Below are positions 35,834 through 47,000 of a stretch of DNA of 64,000 nucleotides, piece after piece; position 1 is the first letter of the stretch, and every line of letters starts with the position of its first letter. The notes beneath the pieces are model-generated. The model was given only the letters and a program-made list of their open reading frames with translations, did not search any database and had not been told where the DNA came from. Location: the NCBI GenBank assembly GCA_040437565.1, contig JBDOQK010000013.1, forward strand, positions 1-64,000. Direction: 5' to 3'. The stretch is from Albugo candida (lineage: Eukaryota > Oomycota > Peronosporomycetes > Albuginales). The position numbers and the translations under genes are program-made.

Positions 35834-38168
35834 TCAGATTCGTTTAATCTGAATCCATGTTCGATCGGGAATTCCATGCGCATATGCTGCCTCTTGCGTT
35901 GCATCATGCGAAGCTGGAGCGGTCGATTCGAATTCTACTTTAAGCGTATCCAGTACTTGTTTATCGACTGCATCGATATTCAATACAGCAAACGTGCCAC
36001 CAGACTGCCCTTTACACATTTGCCCTGGGTTCAAAATGATCGAATCCCGAACGCGCTACACCACCCATTCAGAGAGAATTCAATACCATAGAACCGGAGC
36101 ACGTACACCCGTAAATCGATTCAAAATGGATGGAAGAATGAGAATATCGGGTGTTTGACGCAATTGAAAGCATTTCTGAAAGCGTAAATCCAAAGGCGCC
36201 TCAGTCTGTGAGGATAGAGGAAAGCACGGACAAAAGCTACGAACGAGGATGAAGCAACCAATTTCCCCAATTAGCCGTTTGACGCACCTTTTTTGCGTGA
36301 TAACTTGCTCGCTGAGCCTCAAAAGGCGATTGGAACTCTGTGTGGATGGCGTTCTAAGTCCAAATTCTGTTAGGTTGAATCGCCTTCCTAAAGAGAATCA
36401 GACCTGAAGAGCTCGTTGGAACTCAGCTCAAGGATGACATCGAGCGAGGAGATGCCAAACACGATGTTGTTGATGGTAAAGGTGCAAGGATTGGCCATGA
36501 AATGAACGCGCTACATTCAAAAAGGTTGATACTCCACTGATTACAGTCCATTTGATTCTTCTTTTCTTACGTTTGCATGAGCATTGTCAATGGCATCTTT
36601 CTTGCTTTGTGGGTGAAATGGTGGCTGAGGATACACAAAATGGTGATGTGCATCGCGTAGAGAAGGCACCAGAATGAATTGTAGCTCCGAATGAGCAGCC
36701 AGTGCTTTATCGAGCGATGTCAAAACTAATGTGCAAGATCAATGGAAAAGACCGTTGACGTATCATCCACACACCTTTGAATATGAATATATCTTGAAAG
36801 GATAAGAGCATTCCGTCATACAGCGCTTGCCCGTCCTTGAAACTAGGATGCGAGGCATCCACAAAGGGTCCGATCTTTGAATGCAAATGGATCAGCCGGC
36901 AAGCAACAGGAGGGATCGATGCATTACCAAAATCACAACATGCGGCTTCTCCGCTATAATGACTTGAATGAGATCGTCGAGAGGCTGAAATGCGACATTA
37001 TCGGCAGTTGTGAATGGACCACACGCCAAAAAGATTTTGAGCGGATGAAATTCTGACTTAGAAACGAATGGCTGCAGATCTTCTTTACGACTTGTGGCAA
37101 TAGGAGCCGCAATTGACTACAGGATTGCTCAATCACAAGAATTGAACATTACAACATTGTTCGTACGTCCAAGAAGCGCTTGACGACCATAGAGCCTCGA
37201 ACATCAGCATACACGCCTTCCAGAGCAACAATCTATAAAGTCATTTGAATACGTGGAGTAAAGGCACAAAAAACATTACTTTTCCGGGAAACAGCTGAAA
37301 GGATGAAAGACCACTCAGGTCGAGAAGCACACGTTGACCTCCACAAGAGCGTCGAGATCCTTCCAATTCCACGACATTGGCATTCAGCCTCCCCTCGGAG
37401 GCTTCACACACTATCCGCCCGACAACCGTCACGATCGCTGAAGATGGATTCCCAACAGCCCATAGCTCCTGAAGCGCATATTTCTCCTTGACCAGCTCTT
37501 CATATTCTTCTAATTGCTTATCTAAAGCCAATGCGCGTTGATACAAAGACGTGAACATATACGTCGTATCGACAGCCATATGATGACTACAATCGAATGC
37601 AATGTGTGCAGTCTTAATGGGTTTCGACCTCTCCTGAGTCAATTTTGGCTTTAAATGTGCATTGAATTCATTCACAATCGTTCCAGCATTCCTGCGATTT
37701 GCATACGTGTTTCCTGGAGGCGATGCAATAGAGCTGGAAAATGGTCAATAGACAGCTGGAATTTTCAGTAAAAATCACGCACTTTGGAGAAAATAAATCT
37801 GAGCCATTCGATGCGCTCAACGTATCGCTTTTCCTTTTGCCATTTGGCGTCAGAGAATGTTGCGATATATAAAGTTCGCGCTTGAAAATGGGTGTCAGCG
37901 ACGAGCGATTTTGCTGCTTTCGTTTTTTCAGTTCCTGAGCTCCTTTGCGCTGCGCCATGTGCGATCGAAACATTGTAAGCATGTCCGAATTCGTAGCATC
38001 CGGAAATTGATGATTCATTGAGAACGTGTCCCATTCCGCTGTCAATTCTTCGAGGGTGAGTGAAAAGTCTGCACATAGACATTGGAAGTGTGGTAGCGCG
38101 GCTTCTTCGATGTCTAAATTGCATACAGCGAACGCATTTCGAATGGCCGATATGTCATAAGAGCTCAT
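35834..38168 (-). CDS. POLA2: DNA polymerase alpha subunit B, 624 aa
   Basis: Regulatory B subunit of the polymerase alpha-primase complex that starts DNA synthesis. Ten exons on the minus strand: 37783-38168, 37280-37733, 37167-37232, 36928-37116, 36775-36874, 36571-36725, 36404-36510, 36288-36353, 36107-36236 and 35834-36055. Introns are 47-60 nt. Exons total 1875 nt, giving 624 residues (human 598). Family landmarks follow in order: an N-terminal helical domain; the OB fold with GRIVCEASEGRLNANVV and LEGSRRSCGGQ; IFLACGPFTTADN; VVILIGPFVDA; the inactive phosphoesterase block ILVPSLRDAHHHFVYPQPPF; CTFTINNIVFGISS; TPDILILPS; and the C-terminal NPGQMCKGQSGGTFA ending in IQIKRI. The first ATG of the longer open frame lies in the APEX2 promoter, so I use the ATG at 38168. 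Confidence 0.93.
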
Positions 38169-38256
38169 GAGAATGCGAAAATGTGACAACGCATTTTCAT
38201 TGCACAAAAGTATGTTTTTCGCAATTCGGATTGGATAAAAACAAGGAATCGATGCA
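38169..38256. promoter_or_regulatory. 88-bp divergent promoter (POLA2 / APEX2)
   Basis: The ATGs of POLA2 (minus) and APEX2 (plus) are 88 bp apart. On the plus strand TTCATTGCACAAAAG near 38199 resembles the oomycete initiator with one mismatch in its core. Head-to-head pairing of a replication gene and a base-excision repair gene suggests shared regulation. Confidence 0.45.
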
Positions 38257-39961
38257 ATGCGCAAAGTGGAAATCGTATCGTGGAATGTGAATGGATTACG
38301 TGCTATTTTACAGCGTGATAAAGTCAATTTGAATGAGTTTTTGCACTCATTGCATGCCTCTATTATCTGTTTACAAGAAACAAAGCTTACACGCAGTGAA
38401 TTAGACGAGGAACTCGCGTGTCCCAAAGGTAAAGACCTTGATCAATTCTCATTCAATAAAGACGCTGACGTGATACCCACAGACTTTGACGCATTCTATT
38501 CACACTGCAGAGTACGCAATGGATACTCTGGCGTGGTTACTTTTGTTAGATCCGATGTGTCGACAATCGCTGCGGAAGAAGGTCTCACAGGAATTTGGAC
38601 CCCAAAGGATACAGTTGGTCACGTGAATATGGAGGATTCACAGGTACTCTCTGTCACGTGTGTTGAAATCCTTATAACGATTTTGGTAGAATCCATCGCA
38701 AATGCTTTTGGAGCTCGAATCCGAAGGCCGCACAGTGATCACAGATCATAAGGCTTTTATCTTGATTAATGTATACTGTCCGGNNNNNNNNNNNNNNNNN
38801 NNNNNNNNNNNNNNNNNNNNNNNNNNNNNNNNNNNNNNNNNNNNNNNNNNNNNNNNNNNNNNNNNNNNNNNNNNNNNNNNNNNCTTCCAAGAACGTGATT
38901 CTGGTGGTACGTTGTTACGACAGTGATCCGATTTTATCGCTAAAAGAAGCTGTAGGGGGATCTCAATATCGCCCGTCAGCGTATCGATCATTGTGATCCC
39001 GGAGCTTCCGAATTTGGCGAATTCGAAGCTCATCCATGCAGAAAGTGGCTCAGTCAATTAGTGTCGTCACCAGCAACTCTAGTAGATATCTTCAGAGCCT
39101 TCTATCCCGACCGGAAGAAAGCATTCACGGTGAGGAGTACCATTTGGCATCGATTCCATCCTGAGCGATTCGCAGTGTTGGAATGCAGCAACAATGGCTC
39201 GGAAAAACAATTTTGGAACCCGTATTGATTACATTCTCGTGGACGAGCGACTTCAAACATCAGTGCTCAGCTGCAGGTACTCGGTCCGTGTAACGAATCT
39301 CCATGATGGTTCATGTTTGAGAGTAGATTGGAGCCGGAACGCTTAGGCTCGGACCATTGTCCGGTTTCTATCGAGCTGGAAATATCGCTTCAGGACACGA
39401 GTTACATTCCAACACCAGCTTTAGCGTCCAAATATCATCGCGAATTTGCAGGAAAGCAGCAAAACATCCAGACTTTTCTAACCACGTCGAGTCAAAATCA
39501 AGCAGAATCGTTTATTCAGAGGCAAACATCAGCCAAAAGCATCAGTCAAAAAAGCATCAAATCTTTCTTCCAAAGTCGACAGAAACCGAGTCGATTAGAA
39601 TGTGACAGCATTTCATGGAAAAAAGACGAAATAACTCGCAAAATTGTCACGGAGACTCGAGACGAAATACCAAAGAAACGAAAACAAGACCAAACTGATT
39701 GGAAAAAGGTTCTTACAGGCCAAACATCCCCAACACCATTATGCTACTGCAATCAGCCGAGTGTGGCTCGATTGGTTGTGAAAAAGAATGAAAATTGGGG
39801 TCGTCGATTCTTTGTTTGTACTAAACCGGCCGTGCGTGCGTTTTCTATCACAATACGATTGTGCATCATTCTGATGTGATATTTGTTGACAGGGCGAACG
39901 AGGCGATCCAAACGCTCGCTGCAATTATTTCCAATGGGCGAATCGCTCTCGAAAATTGTAA
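38257..39961 (+). CDS. APEX2: AP endonuclease 2 (class II, ExoIII family), contains a gap
   Basis: Cuts abasic sites and trims 3' ends, working with PCNA. Exons: 38257-38643, 38690 into a 100-N gap, 38884-38906, 38956-39129, 39176-39276, 39324-39831 and 39893-39961, with introns of 46-61 nt. All phases match outside the gap. ExoIII landmarks: VSWNVNGLRA at the start, ICLQETKL (metal-binding Glu), GDLNIA, RIDYILVDERL and GSDHCPV. What marks APEX2 rather than APEX1 is the tail: a PIP box QKSIKSFF near 39545 and a zf-GRF finger (CYCNQPSVARLVVKK, GRRFFVC, RCNYFQWAN). The gap hides about 30 residues between NVYCP and SKNVILV and is the only gap here with no duplicated flanks. The gene converges with the kinase, about 80 bp away once the false duplication is collapsed. 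Confidence 0.92.
38784..38883. other. Assembly gap, genuine missing sequence
   Basis: Exactly 100 N inside APEX2. Unlike the other nine gaps, the two flanks are not the same sequence, and the coding sequence resumes roughly 30-35 residues later in the family alignment. Confidence 0.8.
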
Positions 39962-40409
39962 AAAATGATTTATTTTTCAGTACATTTTTCATCCAACACT
40001 CTGATTCTACAATGCGACAATAGAAACACGTACAGCTATCGGACTACATTGCAAAAGTTGCAGTATCAAACCACTCATGCGACAGCGCTTGCTCTGCAGT
40101 GAATCGTTTTGTTGGGTCACGCTCTAACAAATGCTGCACCAAGTGTTTTGCCTGCGGACTGATTTTGTGCCATGTCGCGTCACCAAAATCGACATCTTCT
40201 TCCACGCACGCTCGAGGCGGATAAAATGGCCGGTAGCCAGTAAGCATCTCGTATATGATGATTCCGATACTCCACATGTCGACAGGCTTTCCATACGGCT
40301 GACGTTGAAGGAGCTCTGGTGCGATATACCCCGGTGTTCCAGTTACCTGTGTGAATGGCACTTTATGGACATCACCGGTCAATTTGAAAAATCGAGCGTC
40401 CGGTACTTT

Positions 40410-40509
40410 NNNNNNNNNNNNNNNNNNNNNNNNNNNNNNNNNNNNNNNNNNNNNNNNNNNNNNNNNNNNNNNNNNNNNNNNNNNNNNNNNNNNNNNNNNN
40501 NNNNNNNNN
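40410..40509. other. Assembly gap with 431-bp duplicated flanks
   Basis: Exactly 100 N. 39979-40409 is repeated as 40510-40940 with no visible difference. The segment includes the 3' end of the kinase gene, which therefore appears twice (stop codons at 40044 and 40575) although only one end is real. Confidence 0.9.
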
Positions 40510-40574
40510 AGTACATTTTTCATCCAACACTCTGATTCTACAATGCGACAATAGAAACACGTACAGCTATCGGA

Positions 40575-43014
40575 CTACATTGCAAAAGTTGCAGTATCAA
40601 ACCACTCATGCGACAGCGCTTGCTCTGCAGTGAATCGTTTTGTTGGGTCACGCTCTAACAAATGCTGCACCAAGTGTTTTGCCTGCGGACTGATTTTGTG
40701 CCATGTCGCGTCACCAAAATCGACATCTTCTTCCACGCACGCTCGAGGCGGATAAAATGGCCGGTAGCCAGTAAGCATCTCGTATATGATGATTCCGATA
40801 CTCCACATGTCGACAGGCTTTCCATACGGCTGACGTTGAAGGAGCTCTGGTGCGATATACCCCGGTGTTCCAGTTACCTGTGTGAATGGCACTTTATGGA
40901 CATCACCGGTCAATTTGAAAAATCGAGCGTCCGGTACTTTAATCGATAGGCCGAAATCACACAATTCCACTTGCAAGTCGCAAATTCTCACATCTGCGTG
41001 TGGATCCAAGCAACAGTCTGATTCGAAATTGTTGATTGCTGGTTTCGAAGTGTCTCCGTCGAGCTCGTGTGTGTCTTGATTTCCGGGTTTTGGATCGGTT
41101 AATAACACGTTTTCAGGCTTCAAATCGCAATGAACGACGCCAAGATCGTGGAGAAAATAAACCGCTCGAACGATTTGTTGTGTTAATTTCGCAGCCAGAG
41201 GTTCAGTTAAGCGTCGTTTTCGTTGCATCAACGCNNNNNNNNNNNNNNNNNNNNNNNNNNNNNNNNNNNNNNNNNNNNNNNNNNNNNNNNNNNNNNNNNN
41301 NNNNNNNNNNNNNNNNNNNNNNNNNNNNNNNNNNTACCTGTGTGAATGGCACTTTATGGACATCACCGGTCAATTTGAAAAATCGAGCGTCCGGTACTTT
41401 GATCGATAGGCCGAAATCACACAATTCCACTTGCAAGTCGCAAATTCTCACATCTGCGTGAGGATCCAAGCAACAGTCTGATTCGAAATTGTTGATTGCT
41501 GGTTTCAAAGTGTCTCCATCGAGCTCGTGTGCGTCTTGATTTCCGGGTTTCGGATCGGTTAATAACACGTTTTCAGGCTTCAAATCGCAATGAACGACGC
41601 CAAGATCGTGGAGAAAATAAACCGCTCGAACGATTTGTTGTGTTAATTTCGCAGCCAGAGGTTCAGTTAAGCGTCGTTTTCGTTGCATCAACGCATTCAA
41701 ATTTCCTTTTGTGGCTTTGGCCATTACCAAATACAAAAAGTCAGTGGTTTCGTAGACTTCATATAATTGGACAATATTACGATGTCGAAGACGCAGGTGG
41801 ATTTCAATCTCACGATCGACTGCGTGTTTTGCATCTTCGGTTAAGAGATAGCGTTTATGTATCTGTTTGATTGCAACTCGGCGTCCCGTGGTACGATGAA
41901 TTGCTGGTTTGACCACTGCATACGACCCGTCACCTAATTGGTCTTGGCCACAGAGTTGATATTGTTCCGTAACAGCTTGTTCGTGAATGAAATAAGGTTT
42001 CAGTGGTCCCTGATCGTTTTCTTCTTGCTCACATTCACTATTTTCCATTGGAAGCGTTCCATTCATTTTTGAATTGGTGGGTACTCGACGTCCTACGTTA
42101 ACACCGATATTAGCTCGATATCCTTTCCTGTTAATTGCCATGATACGAATTTCCTCATCATCTATGAGTCTTCGAGCCACAAATGGATTTTGAGGAATGC
42201 GTAAGGCAGATTCTGGGTGTAACTGATGCTTTGAATCTGACCAGTGTGTCAATGTGCTATATTCTTCGTCCTCGGTATTGCTTACTGATTGTGAGGGGCC
42301 ATTTCGTGAGTTCATTTTTTCTTTCCCATGAGCGATCATCTGAGTGAACCTCTCACGAAGACAGTGTCTGAGTCCGCGATGATTGGCTCTATCCGCAAGG
42401 GTTAACGCCAATGATGTTGTGTCACTCGGTGAGTTATTAGAGCTTTCACTATCAGTACTGTGACACGAACTGGAAGAGATTGTGCGCGGCTTTGCATACT
42501 TTGGGGATTTGTTTGCTGGGAGAAGAGGAAGCAGCTCATTCGTGTTAGATCGCGTGCGGAGCTTTGGACACGACTCGGTACATCCAGTTGTGAGAGGATG
42601 ATCACTTGAAGAGTCTCTTATACTTGACGATAGTGAGTCGATATCTGAGTCACTGTACCGCCGTGCTCGTGCGACAGGGACATCCTTCATTTCAGCCGGT
42701 ACCCATACACTCTCCGGAACGTGCGTACTTTGTGCATACGAAGTGTTACGAGTCTCGACCGAGTTTGACCCCAAAACGTCCACTTCAGCGCGACATTTAC
42801 CGAGACGATGAAGCGGATCGTAGTATCCCGGTAATGTGTGGAACGTGCCAGTTAACGGATTGTGACGCAGCTTTTTTAATTCCTCCAACTCACACATATT
42901 GACAATATCGGCAGAAAAGTATACAGCCCCACGATTTCCTGCGCTATAAAAAAGACAGCGCCTATTTAGCTATGGGATACGACTTGCTAGCAGAAGAAGC
43001 GTACCTTGGTGCAT
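40575..43014 (-). CDS. CAMK-like serine/threonine kinase with non-RD motif, about 637 aa
   Basis: Protein kinase on the minus strand, split here by two false duplications. Collapsed, the coding sequence is 43005-43014, 42938-41335, then 40874-40575: 1914 nt, 637 residues. If translation starts at the ATG at 42897 instead, it is 620. The first ten-base exon is tentative. The N-terminal half (about 330 residues) is serine-rich and disordered. The kinase domain has GDGSYAVVK (glycine loop), RRVAIKQI (lysine), [11 protein letters not shown] (catalytic loop), LCDFGLS and [10 protein letters not shown], and ends SHEWF, as in Ca2+/calmodulin-type kinases. Two oddities: the catalytic loop is HCD rather than HRD, and about 40 extra residues sit between ENVLL and DFG. 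The stop is also seen at 40044 in the duplicated copy. Confidence 0.85.
41235..41334. other. Assembly gap with 360-bp near-identical flanks (allelic)
   Basis: Exactly 100 N. 40875-41234 matches 41335-41694 over 360 bp with about six substitutions, at least two of which change the kinase protein (Thr/Ala and Ser/Leu in the insert before DFG). This looks like two haplotypes meeting at a contig join. Confidence 0.85.
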
Positions 43015-44011
43015 GATGGAACGTACCGACGTACGGGTTATACGGTGGGAGTCGTGCGAAGACGGGTACAGCGAACGCGACTTTTGTGTTCATGATCGCT
43101 GTAAAATACTGCACGAAAATGTCGCTTTGAGTGAGAGGCGTTTGTGTACTGGATTTATGTGAGTCGATAAATTATATAGACAAAGACAAACGCTGTGGAA
43201 TAGAGTCCAAGGTGAAAAGCCAGTAACTCACAATCTGGTTGTGACGTGGAAATTTTAGGCGAATATTTAGGTAATATTTCCTAATACCGAAAGTCAAACG
43301 TGACTCAAGGTATCAGTCGCGGTTACTACACTACGGTTTGAGGCAAAATCGTTTAGCAATACGCATCGAGCACTCTGGGACATCAAAAAGATGCGATCAA
43401 AACCGAGATCCACGACTGGGCACTCACCTGTCCACAGAATTCCGTTACCCTTCTTTCGACCTGTCAAATATAATTCAACTATTCTTCCAATTATAGGTAT
43501 ATGTTGCTCTATTTTAAATTAGTAACATTTCATGGCTGCAGCGCTTGACTGTCTGACTTTTTTAAAAAGTATGAACGCGATCAGCGGGATTTTTATTGCA
43601 CTTCTAACAAAAGTGTTTGCTACTGCGCATGTCAGAAAACGCTTGAAGAAGCTACACGGCAACTGAGTTCAATTCAAAGACCCAATGAGAGCACGTATAA
43701 ATGACACCCTGATGATGCTTTTGACAATATCCAATCAGAATCGAGTATTGTATTTTTTTAGAAAACTAGAAATACCCAAATGTCGCAAGTTTGGAAAAAG
43801 TGTCGCAGCAAAAATGCTCAAATTTTGGAGCCTAACCAAACCACTGTCAACTCACTGTACTACAGTAAGTCACAACTCCCAACCCCCGTTTTGATTTAAT
43901 CGAGACGCGTTACATCTTGCGGCCAACAAAGACGAGCATTTAGCTGTTCCTCAAAGCCTCGTATCCTGCAATGTCTGCACGATAGGGAATTCAACTAACA
44001 TCAATTGCACA
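43015..44011. other. 1-kb divergent intergenic region (kinase / BEACH)
   Basis: No convincing gene. A 69-codon plus-strand frame at 43685-43894 has no recognisable domain. The region separates two divergent genes and presumably holds both promoters and any upstream kinase exons. Confidence 0.5.
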
Positions 44012-47000
44012 ATGAGCACAGCGTTATCCGACATTCTAGCCGATATTGAAAATGGACAATTAAGAGATGTAAATCTCGTCCGTGATGCGCCCAAAAAAAT
44101 GGACGATCTCCTGAAATTATTATGTGATATTATATGTCAAGTGGCACCGAACTACGACTTGAAATTATTTGATTTGTTGCGTCAAAGCATCAAACTATAC
44201 GTGCAGAATTGGACGTATACGTGTCACTGTACACATCCGAAAACCGTTTACTCTTCGTTTTTTTCGACTGAATCCGTAAATTTACTGCATCGATCGCAAT
44301 TAAATTCCATCCATGAACGTATAAAGTTGTACAGGGCACAAACGCACACAACAACGTCCACTATCTGTATACCTGATACCGAAAACAGCATACTCAAAAC
44401 CGTATTAGATACCGTCAATACCTTGAACAGGAACGGTATCACCAATATTGCAATAATGGACCAATTAATTGCTCATCTCCATGAGCTCTTCTCGCTCTCT
44501 GTCAATACTTTCCAAGTCATTCAACTCTTTGAAGCTGTCCGCACAAGTCGATCACCTCCTCGAAGCTCTCTCCTCGATATGATCTCCAGTCTATTCCGGT
44601 CGACGTATGAGCCTCGTGGAATTTTTATTATGAGAGGGCCACACACGGGAATTCTCGTATCGATACAATTGGACCCGCCGTTGAATCTCAAGAAAGGCTA
44701 CTCATTCAGCGTCACACTCAAGTCAATTGAGGCAGAAATAGTACCAATTATCACAATTCTTGGAATTCATGGCCAAGGGCTTACAGTTTATATTGACAAG
44801 AATGAGTTTGTGGTGCAATGTATCGGGAATTCTGAATCCTTTTTCCAACAACAACAGCTGCGAATCCCATTCGAAGCAGTAAGGAAACGATTGAACACTT
44901 TATGGACGCAATTGTGCATTGTGCACGCTCGAAGTATTCTTTATAAAGATAAATGGACGCTTTACGTCGATGGAAAAGTACTCTTTTCTGGAAATTTGTC
45001 ATATTTTGATCCAATGTGCTCATCCAAGAATCTATTTTGTATTGGAATCGCGCTTCAATCGACCACCATCCACCGCTTCCAAGGTCAGATGTGCAATCCG
45101 ACTCTCTTTGACCAAGCTTTGGTCGACCTTGAAGTAGAGAAATTACACAATCCCAACACCGAAAGCGACGCATTCAACGCGGAATTCTTATCTTCGCATC
45201 AGCTTTTCAGCTTTGATGCGCGATATTCCGACATCAAACATCGTATTACTTTCGACACGAACGGAGCTGAATGTGTCGGTATTCTAGAGCCCAATACACA
45301 TCCAATCATAAGAAATAGCGTGAATCAAGCGATGGACGGAATCGGTGGATGCGCGACCTTCTTACTCCTCCTACTCGATCAAAATCCAATGGTTACTTTC
45401 TCAGCCGAAGAAATTGGAAAATTGCTTGAAGCAGTTTCCATCGGAATTGACAGCAATCCTGCCAGTCGATGGAATTTCATCCGAGCAAATGGTGTTGAGG
45501 TGCTGGCAATCGTATTAGAATCCATTCCACATGCGTGTCTTACTCGTTCGATTCTGCAAAGTGTGTGCAGCATATTGGGCTCACTATCGGCAGTATCGAC
45601 GGAAGCTCAAATGGCGTGTTACGTGTATCAGACATTTTTTGCCAAAACGTTTTGGTTTGAGTCGCCTTTGGAGACGCAAAAGTTGTTATTTGGGGAGAAA
45701 ATATCAAAATATATTGAAAGTATTCGAATTTGGCGTTTACAACGACTGCTTCCTATTCATTCTGACTCCAAAGAAGCGGATGCAACTCTCACTGTGAATA
45801 CGACCTTTTTCTGCACATTGTTGGAGGAAATGTACTGCTCACAGTCGCTCAATGCAAATGAAGAAGAACGCTCTATTTTGCGGAAACTTGTCATCAATCA
45901 TGTGATTGATAGACTCTTATTTCCAAAGAATTGCGTTGGTGACAGTGAAGAATGGAAACAACTTTTGGCTTATATTTGCTCTGTTTCACGCGCACAATCT
46001 CCAAAATCTGTTGTGGTCGAGGAATTGCTCCAATACGTTGCCAATTGTCTCCATTCCTTGGAGCCAAACAGCGGATCGCGTCAGACGTTATACGCCAACA
46101 TACTGAGAATATCGAAAGGAACGTTGCGACTTTGGTGGCAGCCATTGCTGTGCACACTCTCAAGTGTTCGATACAACGCATTGTGCGTTTTGGAAGCATA
46201 CGCTTTCGAGAAAGTGATGTTTCATCGACGAGATGCACTGATGCTTCACTCTGCTCTTTCATTAAGACCCCTGGATGTAGCGTCGATGGAAATCGTTTTG
46301 GATATCGTATTGGGACGTCGAAAACGCATACAAAATCACACTCGGACGACCCGTACCGTGCAAGCAACGCGTATTGATATGATTCCTCATGTGTTAGTGG
46401 CAATATGCTCGCAAATCGATGTCCATCTTCAGGCGTTCGTATTACTGGAAATTCTGGATGTCATAGAAGCCGATGGTGTCAAAGAAGCGATCCGATCGTG
46501 GCCTCAATGGCTTTCTCGCTTACTTGCTCTCATGCGCTTGGAGGAAGTCAACAACACTTTGATCAAAAGAACCGATGAAAGTGTGCGATTATGCTATCTT
46601 CTCGGTGATACATCAACATCGACATCCGATACATTGGATGCGATACAAAGACTATATAGCTCTGGTAATCAATTGGACGCAAGAATTGTGATCGAGTCCG
46701 CATTCGATGCACACTACGCTTTCGATATTGGCCGGGCTTTCTTAAAGCTAGCAATCGGTCTATGTCCAGACATGTGTCGCTATATTGTGCGTAAATTGGC
46801 ATTTCGAATGATAATTGACGTCTCTACGCATGCGCTTGTCTACGCGGAACACGGTTGGCGTGTCGCACTTGAGTTATATTTCCATCATCATGACGACATA
46901 TCGATGATTTCCACCATACTCATTGCGTGTTTCGAGAAGCTGACACCGCAATTGCGAATTATTCGAACAAATGAGACAAATGTTTGGGGAAATATGACAC

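Noticed and set aside
37668-38426. 252-codon minus-strand frame as the full POLA2 N-terminus
   Set aside because: Its first part overlaps the APEX2 coding region and has no similarity to POLA2; the ATG at 38168 fits the family start.
40044-40409. A second, separate kinase C-terminal fragment next to APEX2
   Set aside because: It equals the C-terminus of the neighbouring kinase and abuts a 100-N gap; it is an overlap artefact, not a paralog.
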